DNA from: Sphingomonadales bacterium Ga0077559
GTDB taxonomy: Bacteria > Pseudomonadota > Alphaproteobacteria > Sphingomonadales > Sphingomonadaceae
Direction of reading: 5' to 3'
Length of the DNA: 59,394 bases
Assembly (NCBI GenBank): GCA_001464315.1
Contig: LNFK01000061.1
Location: 1-59,394 of the forward strand
The translations under genes were made by a program, and so were the position numbers. A model generated the notes under the pieces. The model made no database searches. It had not been told where the DNA came from and saw only the letters and a list, made by a program, of their open reading frames with translations. Position 1 is the first letter of the stretch. Each line of letters opens with the position of its first letter. Positions 9,332 through 17,636 of this stretch are shown here, in pieces.

Positions 9332-10492
9332 ATGGAAAATATCAAATGTGATCTGGCGATAGTCGGCGGCGGCCTTGCCGGCGGACTGATCGCGCTTGCG
9401 CTCGCAAAAATGCGGCCCGAGCTGAAAGTCGTGCTGATCGAGAAGGACGAGCATTTCGGCGGCAATCATATCTGGAGCTATTTTGCCACCGACATCCTGC
9501 CCGAACATCGCTGGCTGACCGCGCCACTCGTGACCTATGGCTGGTCTGGTTATGAAGTACGTTTCCCAGGACATTCGAGGTCTTTGGACAATATCTATTA
9601 CAGCATCGAATCCGAACGGCTCGACTGGGTACTACGCAACAACCTGCCCGCTTCCGCTTTGATGACCGGCCGCGAAGTCAAATCAGTTTCGCCCCGACTG
9701 GTTGTGCTTGACGGCGCGCAGCGGATCAACGCAGGCGGTGTCATCGATGCGCGCGGTGGCGGCGATACGAACCACCTTGATTGCGGCTGGCAGAAATTTA
9801 CCGGCCAATTGATGCAATTGTCCGAGCCGCATAATTTGACCAAACCCATTGTCATGGATGCGACGGTCGATCAGCATGACGGCTATCGGTTCGTCTATGT
9901 CCTGCCCTTCGGCATGGACAAGGTGTTTGTCGAGGACACTTATTACAGCGACACGCCCACGCATGACGCGCAGCGATATCGCCAGCGCATCGCCGAATAT
10001 GCCGACACCAAGGGCTGGAAGGTCGAGCGAGTCGTCCGCGAAGAAAATGGCGTGCTACCCGTCGTGATGGGTGGCGACCTCGAAAACTACTGGGCGAGCG
10101 GAAGTGGGCGAACCGCCAAGGCTGGCGCGCGTGGGGCGTTTTTCCAGGCAGTAACGAGCTATTCGCTGCCCGACGCGGTACGCAACGCGATCTTTATCGC
10201 CGAGCAGACCGACCTCGACGGCGACAAGTTGAATATGGTCATGCGCCAGCGCGCGCAGGAGCATTGGCAGGACGGGAAATTCTACCGCATGCTCAATCGA
10301 ATGCTGTTCCGCGGCGCGGACACAAGTGACCGCTACAAGATTCTCGAACGGTTCTACAGGCTAAAGCCCGGATTGATCGAGCGCTTCTATGCGGGGAAGA
10401 CGACCGGCGGTGACAAGGCGCGCATTTTATCTGGCAAGCCGCCCATTCCCATCGGGAAAGCCATCACCGCGATCCGGAGCAAGAAGAAATGA
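9332..10492 (+). CDS. crtY: Lycopene beta-cyclase CrtY
   Basis: 386 aa. The N-terminal dinucleotide fold CDLAIVGGGLAGGLIALALA, the block GGNHIWSYF, DARGGGDT and EENGVLPVVMGGD are typical of bacterial CrtY, which cyclises both ends of lycopene to beta-carotene at the membrane. Start is uncertain: ATG 9332 (MENIKCDLAIVGG) fits the family, but an in-frame ATG at 9317 is also possible, and neither has a clear ribosome-binding site. First gene of the operon crtY-crtI-LOG-crtB; its stop overlaps the crtI start (ATGA). Confidence 0.93.
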   Translation: MENIKCDLAIVGGGLAGGLIALALAKMRPELKVVLIEKDEHFGGNHIWSYFATDILPEHRWLTAPLVTYGWSGYEVRFPGHSRSLDNIYYSIESERLDWVLRNNLPASALMTGREVKSVSPRLVVLDGAQRINAGGVIDARGGGDTNHLDCGWQKFTGQLMQLSEPHNLTKPIVMDATVDQHDGYRFVYVLPFGMDKVFVEDTYYSDTPTHDAQRYRQRIAEYADTKGWKVERVVREENGVLPVVMGGDLENYWASGSGRTAKAGARGAFFQAVTSYSLPDAVRNAIFIAEQTDLDGDKLNMVMRQRAQEHWQDGKFYRMLNRMLFRGADTSDRYKILERFYRLKPGLIERFYAGKTTGGDKARILSGKPPIPIGKAITAIRSKKK

Positions 10493-11973
10493 CGAAGACA
10501 GCGGCGATTATCGGTGCCGGTTTTGGCGGTCTGGCATTGGCCATCCGCCTGCAATCGGCGGGTGTTGCGACCACCATTATCGAAGCGCGCGATAAGCCGG
10601 GCGGGCGTGGCTATTATTGGGAGAAAGACGGCTTCACCTTTGACGGTGGGCCCACAGTCATAACCGATCCGCCCTGTCTTGAAGAGTTATGGAATCTGTC
10701 AGGCCACAAAATGGCCGACGATATCGAGTTGATGCCGGTGTTTCCGTTCTACCGGCTCAACTGGGCTGACGGCACGAATTTCGATTACTCAAACGATGCT
10801 GTCGGCTTGAAAGCCGAAATCGAGAAGCTGAACCCCGACGATGTAGAGGGTTACCGCAAATTCCTAGATTATTCGAAAGGCGTGTTCAAAGAAGGCTATC
10901 AGAAGCTCGGTTCTGTGGCGTTTCTCGATTTCGCCTCGATGATCAAGGCCGCCCCTGCGTTGATGAAATATCAGGCATGGCGCTCGGTCTATTCAATCGT
11001 GTCTTCTTACGTGAAAAACGAGAAACTGCGCGAGGCATTGTCGTTCCATACATTGCTCGTTGGCGGCAACCCGATGAGCACCAGCGCGATTTATGCGCTG
11101 ATCCACACTATCGAAAAAGAAGGTGGTGTCTGGTTTGCGAAGGGCGGCACCAACCGGCTGGTTGCGGCGATGGTCACGCATTTTGAGCGGCTAGGCGGCA
11201 CAGTACGATTGGGCGATGCCGTCGCAGAAATCGAAACGCGCGGCGACAAGGTTATCGGCGTGCGGACGAAATCGGGCTGGCGGATGGACTGCGATGTCGC
11301 GGCTTCGAACGGCGATTTGATGCACACTTACAAGGATTTGCTGACCAGCAACAAGCGCGGCGAGCGTGCGGCGAAGTCGCTGAACCGCAAAAGCTGGTCG
11401 CCATCTTTGTTCGTACTACATCTGGGTATCAAGGGCACCTGGCCGGGTATTCCGCACCATATGATCCTGTTCGGGCCGCGCTACAAAGGGCTGCTCGACG
11501 ACATTTACAAAAATGGAATTCTGCCAAAGGATTTCTCGCTCTATCTGCACCATCCGACGGTCACCGACCCAAGCCTTGCTCCAGAGGGTTGCTCGACCTT
11601 CTACGTGCTCGCGCCGGTTGCGCATATGGGCAAGGCACCACTCGATTGGGATGGCGATGTCGGCGAGGCGCTGAAAGAGCGAATTCTCGATGAACTCGAA
11701 CGCCGTTTGATCCCCGACATCCGGTCGCGGATCATGACCCAGTTTCACTACACACCAGCCGATTTTGGCCGCGATCTGTCGGCGCATCTGGGCAGCGCAT
11801 TCAGCCTTGAGCCAGTGCTGTGGCAAAGTGCGTTTTTCCGAGCGCACAACCGCGATGATGCCATTCCAAACCTGTATTTTGTCGGTGCAGGAACCCATCC
11901 TGGCGCTGGTATTCCAGGCGTCGTGGGTAGCGCGAAGGCGACCGCAGCGCTGATGCTGGAGGAAATGGCTTGA
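10489..11973 (+). CDS. crtI: Phytoene desaturase CrtI
   Basis: 494 aa, the normal length. FAD-binding N-terminus AAIIGAGFGGLALAIRLQSA with KPGGRGYYWEKDGFTFDGGP, and the C-terminal carotenoid-desaturase signature FVGAGTHPGAGIPGVVGSAK. It carries out the stepwise desaturation of phytoene to lycopene. Its ATG overlaps the crtY stop (ATGA), and its stop overlaps the TTG start of the LOG gene, so translation is coupled through the operon. Confidence 0.95.
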   Translation: MTKTAAIIGAGFGGLALAIRLQSAGVATTIIEARDKPGGRGYYWEKDGFTFDGGPTVITDPPCLEELWNLSGHKMADDIELMPVFPFYRLNWADGTNFDYSNDAVGLKAEIEKLNPDDVEGYRKFLDYSKGVFKEGYQKLGSVAFLDFASMIKAAPALMKYQAWRSVYSIVSSYVKNEKLREALSFHTLLVGGNPMSTSAIYALIHTIEKEGGVWFAKGGTNRLVAAMVTHFERLGGTVRLGDAVAEIETRGDKVIGVRTKSGWRMDCDVAASNGDLMHTYKDLLTSNKRGERAAKSLNRKSWSPSLFVLHLGIKGTWPGIPHHMILFGPRYKGLLDDIYKNGILPKDFSLYLHHPTVTDPSLAPEGCSTFYVLAPVAHMGKAPLDWDGDVGEALKERILDELERRLIPDIRSRIMTQFHYTPADFGRDLSAHLGSAFSLEPVLWQSAFFRAHNRDDAIPNLYFVGAGTHPGAGIPGVVGSAKATAALMLEEMA

Positions 11974-12551
11974 AGAGAATCGCCGTCTATTGCGGGTCAG
12001 CAACACCTGAAAACCCAATTTACATTATGGCCGCAGCAGAGGTAGGCCGGGCGCTCGCCACACGCGGCATAGGCGTTGTCTATGGCGGCGGAAGGCTTGG
12101 TCTGATGGGCGCGGTGGCTGACGCCGCGCTTCAAGCCGGCGGCGAGGTGATTGGCATCATTCCCGAAGCGCTGGTTGGCGCTGAAGTGGCGCATAAGGGC
12201 TGTACTGAACTCCATGTTGTTTCAGGCATGCACGAACGCAAGGCGCGGTTTACCCACATGTCCGATGGTTTCATCACTATCCCTGGCGGCGTCGGCACGA
12301 TGGACGAATTGTGGGAGGCGATAAGCTGGTCGCAATTGGGCTATCATAGTAAACCCGTTGGCGTTCTCAACGTCGCAGGCTTTTACGATCAACTCATCGC
12401 GTTCAACGAGAATATGATCGACGTTGGATTTATTCGTCCGCAGCATGCCGGGATAATGATCGTTGACGACGCGCTTGATGGTCTACTCGGCAAAATGGCG
12501 GCGTATGTGCCACACAAAAATATCTTCCAGATGAAAGCGGACGATCTTTGA
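11970..12551 (+). CDS. LOG family protein (cytokinin riboside 5'-monophosphate phosphoribohydrolase-like)
   Basis: 193 aa with the family signatures YGGGRLGLMGAVADAAL and PGGVGTMDELWE (PGGxGTxxE), and the catalytic arginine region MHERKARF. LOG proteins release free bases from nucleoside 5'-monophosphates (originally annotated as lysine decarboxylases). The start is TTG at 11970, overlapping the crtI stop (TTGA); a family-like N-terminus MKRIAVYCGSA supports it. Placement between crtI and crtB in a fully overlapping operon is notable, because it has no known step in carotenoid synthesis. Confidence 0.93.
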   Translation: MKRIAVYCGSATPENPIYIMAAAEVGRALATRGIGVVYGGGRLGLMGAVADAALQAGGEVIGIIPEALVGAEVAHKGCTELHVVSGMHERKARFTHMSDGFITIPGGVGTMDELWEAISWSQLGYHSKPVGVLNVAGFYDQLIAFNENMIDVGFIRPQHAGIMIVDDALDGLLGKMAAYVPHKNIFQMKADDL

Positions 12552-13492
12552 GCGACCGCGCCGCGCTAGTTGCCTTCGCGCAGGTAAGCATTTCGCGCGG
12601 GTCGAAATCATTCCGCTTCGCCAGCCGCCTGTTCGACAAGACAACGCGCGAGCGGGTGTGGCTTCTTTACGCCTGGTGCCGCAAATGCGATGATATGGCC
12701 GACGGGCAAGACCATGGCGGCGCGATGGAAGCGGTCGCCGATCCGATGGCGCGGCTCTCTATTATTCGCGAACTGACAACGAAAGCATTGGATGACGAAC
12801 CGACCGGCGAGCCAGCGTTCGATTGCCTCGGCGTCGTTGCGCGCGAATGCGGGCTGACAAAAAAGATGGCGGACGATGTGATCGAAGGCTTTGCACTTGA
12901 TGCCGCTGACTGGCACCCACGCCGCGAAACCGATCTGTACCGCTATTGCCATCATGTCGCAGGCGCAGTCGGCGTGATGATGGCCGTGGTGATGGGCGTA
13001 TCACCCGACGACGACGCAACGCTTGACCGCGCATGCGACCTTGGGCTGGCCTTTCAGCTCGCTAATATCGCGCGTGACATATCGGAGGATGATGTGGCCG
13101 GGCGCTGTTATTTGCCCGACGACTGGATGGCGATGCTCGAAATCGGTCCGGGTGAATTGATGAAGCCGCATAACCGCAAGAAATTGGCGCTAATGGGCCG
13201 CTGGCTGGCCGACGAGGCGGAGCAATATGAAGCCTCAGCGCGGGTCGGTGCGGCCGCTTTGCCCTTTCGCGCGCGCTGGGCCGTGCTGTCGGCGGCGGGC
13301 ATTTACGGCGAGATCGCCCGCAAGGTGCGCAGCGCCGGAGAACATGCGTGGGACCAGCGGATATATACCAGCCGCCCGGAAAAATTCCGCTGGGTCAGGA
13401 AAGCGTTTGTAGATGCCCTCGCCAATAATCCGCGCGATATGGACCGCGATAGCCTTTGGACTAGGCCTCGAACCCAAATCTCGTCATTCTGA
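12548..13492 (+). CDS. crtB: Phytoene synthase CrtB (squalene/phytoene synthase family)
   Basis: 314 aa. The two aspartate-rich motifs are present, DDMAD and the block NIARDISEDDVAGRCYLP, together with SFRFASRLFD and YRYCHHVAGAVGVMM. It condenses two geranylgeranyl diphosphates to phytoene. The start is TTG overlapping the stop of the LOG gene (TTGA), the second such TTG start in a row. Its stop codon TGA lies in the first arm of the palindrome at 13489-13550. Confidence 0.94.
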   Translation: MSDRAALVAFAQVSISRGSKSFRFASRLFDKTTRERVWLLYAWCRKCDDMADGQDHGGAMEAVADPMARLSIIRELTTKALDDEPTGEPAFDCLGVVARECGLTKKMADDVIEGFALDAADWHPRRETDLYRYCHHVAGAVGVMMAVVMGVSPDDDATLDRACDLGLAFQLANIARDISEDDVAGRCYLPDDWMAMLEIGPGELMKPHNRKKLALMGRWLADEAEQYEASARVGAAALPFRARWAVLSAAGIYGEIARKVRSAGEHAWDQRIYTSRPEKFRWVRKAFVDALANNPRDMDRDSLWTRPRTQISSF

Positions 13493-13550
13493 ACTTGTTT
13501 CAGGATCTTAATCAGCGATGCCGGAAGGTAAGACCCTGAAACCAGTTCAG
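13489..13550. repeat. Long imperfect palindrome between convergent crtB and cysQ-like genes
   Basis: The arm at 13489-13510 begins CTGAACTTGTTTCAGG. The arm at 13529-13550 is its reverse complement at 20 of 22 positions, with an 18-nt spacer between. The left arm supplies the crtB stop (TGA 13490-13492) and the right arm the stop of the minus-strand gene (13549-13547). I recall similar dispersed palindromes from sphingomonad intergenic regions. It probably acts as a bidirectional transcription terminator. Confidence 0.75.
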
Positions 13551-14356
13551 GGCGACGGTCTCAGCAGCTTAGCCGCTCGTCCCGCTAACCGCTCGACGGC
13601 TGCGTCATGAATGTCAGGCGCACAACAAATCAGGCCGAAATCGAGTGGTTCACGCTTGTTATAGACAATCGGCTTGCCAAGCGCATCGGTGACCACCGCC
13701 CCTGCCTCTTGCGCCACCAGATGCGCGGCTGCGATGTCCCACTCATTTCCCCAGCGCAGCGATGCGACCAAGTCAGCCCGGTCGCAGGCGACCATGGTCA
13801 TCCGCATCGCGATGCTGTTAGGCTTCGTCACGTTCACCAGATCATGGTCGAGTTTAGGCAAATCGTCGGCTGGAACGCGTGAGCCGGTGAAGTCTTGCCT
13901 TATGCTACCAGCCAGACGCTCCCCATTGCAGGTCACGCCCTCACCAGTCGCCGCGACCCAAAATTTGCCTTGGGCGGGCGCTGCCATCACCGCGAACGCA
14001 GGCTGTCCGTCGGCGATCAGCGCGACAGAAACGCACCAGCCACTGCGTCCGCGCACATAATCGCGGGTGCCATCGATCGGGTCAACCAGCCACAGCAACC
14101 GTGCATCGAGCCTTGCCGCATCGTCAACCGTCTCTTCGGAGAGCCACGCCGCCTCCGGCAATATCCCGCGCAACCGGTCGGTCAGCAAGGCATCGACCTC
14201 CATGTCGATGTCGCTAACCGGATTATTCTTGGCCTTTTCCCAAACTTTGGTATCGGGCGCTGCGCCATCCCGCCAGCTATTGAAGGCCAGCGCTGCTGCC
14301 TCCTGCGTGGCGGCGATTACCGCATCCCGGTCAAGCAGCCTCTCAGGCACCCGCAA
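13547..14356 (-). CDS. Inositol monophosphatase-family phosphatase, CysQ-like
   Basis: 269 aa. Metal-binding motifs of the IMPase superfamily are complete: WLSEETVDD, DPIDGTRDYVRG and GNEWDIAAAHLVAQEAGAVV. CysQ members hydrolyse 3'-phosphoadenosine 5'-phosphate from sulfate assimilation; the choice between CysQ and another IMPase cannot be made firmly here. Start: no ATG fits, and TTG 14356 or GTG 14350 are both possible. Either start overlaps the end of the upstream tldE/pmbA gene (stop at 14343), indicating translational coupling. Confidence 0.85.
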   Translation of the reverse strand: MRVPERLLDRDAVIAATQEAAALAFNSWRDGAAPDTKVWEKAKNNPVSDIDMEVDALLTDRLRGILPEAAWLSEETVDDAARLDARLLWLVDPIDGTRDYVRGRSGWCVSVALIADGQPAFAVMAAPAQGKFWVAATGEGVTCNGERLAGSIRQDFTGSRVPADDLPKLDHDLVNVTKPNSIAMRMTMVACDRADLVASLRWGNEWDIAAAHLVAQEAGAVVTDALGKPIVYNKREPLDFGLICCAPDIHDAAVERLAGRAAKLLRPSP

Positions 14357-15689
14357 TCATCATGCCGTCGATGCGCAGCGTCGGCACATTATTGCTGCGG
14401 ATGAATTCGAGATCATTGGCGGCGGTCATCGCCTTGAACATGTCCTTAAGATTACCCGCGATGGTAAATTCGCTCACTGGCCCCGCGATCTCGCCGTCGA
14501 TGATGAGGAAACCAGCCGCGCCCCGGCTATAATCGCCGGTAACAGGATTGACGCCTTGCCCGGCCAATTCGTGAATATAGATGCCATGTTTGATATCGGC
14601 CATAAGCTCGGCGGGGGACACGGTGCCGCCTTCCATATGCAGGTTCGAAGGACTGACGCCAGGTGCACCGCTGACGCCGCGGCTAGCATGGCCAGTTGGC
14701 TCCAGCCCCAATTGCCGCGCCGACGCGCTTTCCATCAGCCAGCCGGTGAGCACGCCCTTGTTGATGATCGAACGGCGCGCAGTGGGAAGACCTTCGCCGT
14801 CAAAAGCCTTCGAGCCAAGCCCGCGCTTGCGGTGCGGATCGTCGATGATCGAGATGCTGCTATCGAACAACTGCTTGCCGTTGGCATCGAGCAAGAAACT
14901 GGTCTTGCGCGCAATCGCCGAGCCTGAAATCGCACCAAGCAGGTGCCCAACAAACGAACTGCCAACGCGCGGGTCGAACACCAACGGCATCTGCCCGCTT
15001 TTGACTATCCCGGGATTTACGCGTTTCACCACCCGCTGACCGGCGCGTTGACCGACCGCAGCAACGTCGTCCAAATCGACAATATGCCGCGCCGAGTGCC
15101 AATCATAATCGCGTTCTTTGTCGTCTCCGTCACCGGCCAGCACGCTCGCCGAAATGACATAGCCAGAGGCCGATTTGACACCGGCAAATCCATGGCTCGT
15201 GGCAAGAGCAAAAATCGAGCGACTGGCGCTGGCTCCCGCTCCTTCGCTATTAGTCACGCCATATACTGCGCGCGCCGCATCTTCGCATTCCAACGCTGCT
15301 GCCCGCAGTTCGGCTGGGTCCGGGTCTTTGCCGTCATCCGCATCGAGATCGGGCAGATCGCCCTTCAACAACCGGTCTTGCGGCGCGAGGCCTGCATATT
15401 GGTCCTCGGGCGCTTCCTTAGCCATATCGATGGCGCGGGTGATCAGTCCGGCCAATATGGCGGGGTTCATATTCGAAGATGAAATGGTGGCCGACCGGTG
15501 CCCTACAAACACGCGCAGTCCGATATCCTCGCCTTCGGAGCGGGCCACATCTTCGAGCGCACCGAGCCGCACCTGAACCTCGGTCGAGGCGTCGCACACA
15601 TAAACAGCGTCGGCAGCGTCAGCACCTGCTTTGATGGCTTGCGATACGAGATTTTGCGCGCGATCAAGCGCTTCTTGGGGTTTCAACAT
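14343..15689 (-). CDS. TldE/PmbA family metallopeptidase-like protein
   Basis: 448 aa. Full-length PmbA/TldE with VRLGALEDVARSEGEDIGLRVF-type strands, GLGSKAFDGEGLP, HASRGVSGAPGVSPSNL and ELAGQGVNPVTGDYSRGAAG. TldD/TldE form a heterodimeric protease that matures modified peptides (for example microcin B17) and cuts CcdA. In E. coli TldE lacks the HEXXH metal motif carried by TldD, and none is seen here. No tldD lies in the window. The downstream cysQ-like gene overlaps it. Confidence 0.88.
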   Translation of the reverse strand: MLKPQEALDRAQNLVSQAIKAGADAADAVYVCDASTEVQVRLGALEDVARSEGEDIGLRVFVGHRSATISSSNMNPAILAGLITRAIDMAKEAPEDQYAGLAPQDRLLKGDLPDLDADDGKDPDPAELRAAALECEDAARAVYGVTNSEGAGASASRSIFALATSHGFAGVKSASGYVISASVLAGDGDDKERDYDWHSARHIVDLDDVAAVGQRAGQRVVKRVNPGIVKSGQMPLVFDPRVGSSFVGHLLGAISGSAIARKTSFLLDANGKQLFDSSISIIDDPHRKRGLGSKAFDGEGLPTARRSIINKGVLTGWLMESASARQLGLEPTGHASRGVSGAPGVSPSNLHMEGGTVSPAELMADIKHGIYIHELAGQGVNPVTGDYSRGAAGFLIIDGEIAGPVSEFTIAGNLKDMFKAMTAANDLEFIRSNNVPTLRIDGMMIAGA

Positions 15690-15736
15690 CCCACCCGCTT
15701 ACGCGCGGGTCAGATTTCGGTCAATCACGCGTGTTT

Positions 15737-16087
15737 TTAGAAAACCGTAAAAACGACTGCCAGAAGCACCGGAATAAGCAGCGCAGCCACCCATAATTTC
15801 ACGCGGTCCATCCCGAACTTTGTTTCAAGGTTGGCATCGCCAGGACGGTTTGCCTCCAAAGCCTTCCAGCGGCGTTCCATATTACGGCAAGCAGGGATGA
15901 CCATGGCAACGAAAACGACTAGCATGAAATAAGGCAGGATCGATGTGCCATCCGATTCCATTGCCGGTGAGGTTACAAAGATAAGCATCAACGTGTAGAC
16001 AACCAAGGCGACCGCGACATGATCGCTGATGCGTTTTGCGTAACTTTTATGTGCTCGGCTGTGCGTGGCCTGTTGGGCTCTTGCCAT
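15737..16087 (-). CDS. Small integral membrane protein, 116 aa
   Basis: I do not recognise a named family. There is a basic N-terminus (MARAQQATHSRAHKSYAKRI), then three hydrophobic helices: HVAVALVVYTLMLIFVT, ILPYFMLVVFVAMVIPAC and LWVAALLIPVLLAVVFTVF. The gene lies alone between queE and tldE on the same strand. Confidence 0.6.
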   Translation of the reverse strand: MARAQQATHSRAHKSYAKRISDHVAVALVVYTLMLIFVTSPAMESDGTSILPYFMLVVFVAMVIPACRNMERRWKALEANRPGDANLETKFGMDRVKLWVAALLIPVLLAVVFTVF

Positions 16088-16159
16088 AGCGTCTCTCCTT
16101 CTCTTCCTGCAGAGAGATTGTCACCATCTGCGCTGTGTTTCAAGCGGATTTACCAAATG

Positions 16160-16798
16160 TCAGGGCAGGCCCAAAATCTTGTGATTTTGCAACGACAAAC
16201 GCCATTTCGGGTGGTCCATAACAAAGCGCGTCGCCGCTTTAACGTTCAATGAATTCAGCCCGGCGTCGCCTGAGTCCATTGGTTGGATCAGGAAATTGGC
16301 GAAGTTCCATTGCTCCATTGCAGCTGTGTCGCTGCCCGGCTGCGGCCAGACCAGCTTTAGTTCGTCGCCTTTGTGTTGTATGACATTAGAGCCCGCTTTG
16401 GGGCTAATGCAGACCCAATCAATGCCGTGATGCGTAGCGATAGTGCCGTTGCTTTCGATGGCGATCGTGAAGCCATGCGCATTGAGCGCATCGACGATTG
16501 CATCGTCCACCTGCAGCATCGGTTCGCCGCCTGTCATCACGACATAACGACTTTCGGCGTCCGCGCCCCACAATTCGGCGACCTTGGCGGCCAGTACGTC
16601 CGCTTCATAGCGCCCACCATTTATCCCATCCATGCCGACAAAATCGGTGTCACAGAACTGGCAGATAGCGGAGGCGCGATCTTCTTCGCGGCCTGTCCAT
16701 AGGTTGCATCCGGCAAAGCGAAGGAACACAGCGCGGCGGCCTGCGTGGACGCCCTCGCCCTGCAAGGTCAGGAAAATTTCTTTGACGGCATAGCTCAT
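16160..16798 (-). CDS. queE: 7-carboxy-7-deazaguanine synthase QueE
   Basis: 212 aa radical-SAM enzyme that makes 7-carboxy-7-deazaguanine, an intermediate to queuosine and 7-deazaguanine. The cluster-binding cysteines are spaced CX14CX2C (C-NLWTGREEDRASAI-CQFC), the variant known from Burkholderia QueE instead of the usual CX3CX2C. Other blocks are FLTLQGEGVHAGRRAVFLRF, VMTGGEPMLQVD and CISPKAGSN. Start at ATG 16798 (MSYAVKEIFLTLQGEG); this ATG overlaps the queC stop (ATGA), so queC-queE is a coupled pair. Confidence 0.93.
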   Translation of the reverse strand: MSYAVKEIFLTLQGEGVHAGRRAVFLRFAGCNLWTGREEDRASAICQFCDTDFVGMDGINGGRYEADVLAAKVAELWGADAESRYVVMTGGEPMLQVDDAIVDALNAHGFTIAIESNGTIATHHGIDWVCISPKAGSNVIQHKGDELKLVWPQPGSDTAAMEQWNFANFLIQPMDSGDAGLNSLNVKAATRFVMDHPKWRLSLQNHKILGLP

Positions 16799-17478
16799 GC
16801 GTAAACGGTCGGGTCGGTTAGCCCGGCATCGGAAAAGCCCTTCGCGCGCAAGCGGCAACTGTCGCAGCGGCCGCAAGCCTTGTTGTCCGGCGAAGGGTCA
16901 TAGCAAGACCAACTCATCCCGGCATCAAGCCCCAATCGGGCAGCCTCAGCAGCGATGTCGGCTTTGCTCATGTGAAGCAACGGCGTATGGACTTTGAAGC
17001 CGTCACCCTCGACACCTGCTTTGGTCGCCAGATTGGCCATCGACTCGAACGACCGGATGAAGTCAGGGCGGCAATCGGGATAGCCCGAATAATCCAGCGC
17101 GTTGACGCCGATCCATAAATCGCGCGCACCTCGCGCCTCTGCCAGACCCAAGCAAAGCGAAAGGAATATCGTATTGCGCGCCGGGACATAAGTGACCGGA
17201 ATCGCGTTCTCCTCGACGCCTTCCTTGGGCACATCGATATCCGCCGTCAGCGCAGACCCGCCGAAACGAGTCAGGTCAAGCGGCAGGACGATATGTTCGA
17301 TGGCACCCAAATGCGCGGCGATGGTCGCGGCGCTTTCCAACTCAATCCGATGGCGCTGGTTATAATCGATGGTGAGCGCAATTAGCGCATAGCCCTCCTC
17401 TCGCGCTAACCCGGCAACGACCATAGAGTCGAGGCCACCGGACAGGAGGACGATGGCGGATTTGGAATTATTGGTCAT
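16795..17478 (-). CDS. queC: 7-cyano-7-deazaguanine synthase QueC
   Basis: 227 aa. PP-loop motif LLSGGLDSMVVAGLA near the N-terminus and the C-terminal zinc site SCYDPSPDNKACGRCDSCRLR (four cysteines). It converts 7-carboxy-7-deazaguanine to preQ0 with ATP and ammonia. It precedes and overlaps queE. No preQ1 riboswitch is recognisable in the short gap before it, which is followed upstream by tRNA-Arg. Confidence 0.95.
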   Translation of the reverse strand: MTNNSKSAIVLLSGGLDSMVVAGLAREEGYALIALTIDYNQRHRIELESAATIAAHLGAIEHIVLPLDLTRFGGSALTADIDVPKEGVEENAIPVTYVPARNTIFLSLCLGLAEARGARDLWIGVNALDYSGYPDCRPDFIRSFESMANLATKAGVEGDGFKVHTPLLHMSKADIAAEAARLGLDAGMSWSCYDPSPDNKACGRCDSCRLRAKGFSDAGLTDPTVYA

Positions 17479-17510
17479 TTTGAAAGCGTCTCTCGATGGA
17501 GAGAGGAAAA

Positions 17511-17587
17511 TGGTGCACCCGGAGCGATTCGAACGCCCGGCCCTCAGATTCGTAGTCTGATGCTCTATCCAGCTGAGCTACGGGTGC
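17511..17587 (-). tRNA. tRNA-Arg (anticodon ACG)
   Basis: Minus-strand sequence begins GCACCCGTAGCTCAGCTGG, has anticodon loop CTACGAA closed by TCAGA/TCTGA, a TTCGAAT T-loop, and ends GGGTGC-A-CCA with the CCA encoded. The acceptor stem GCACCCG pairs with CGGGTGC. ACG34 would be read as inosine after modification. Confidence 0.97.
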
Positions 17588-17636
17588 ACTGGAGCGCCGC
17601 TATTAGGAGCGGATTACCGCGCGCGCAACCCCTTTT

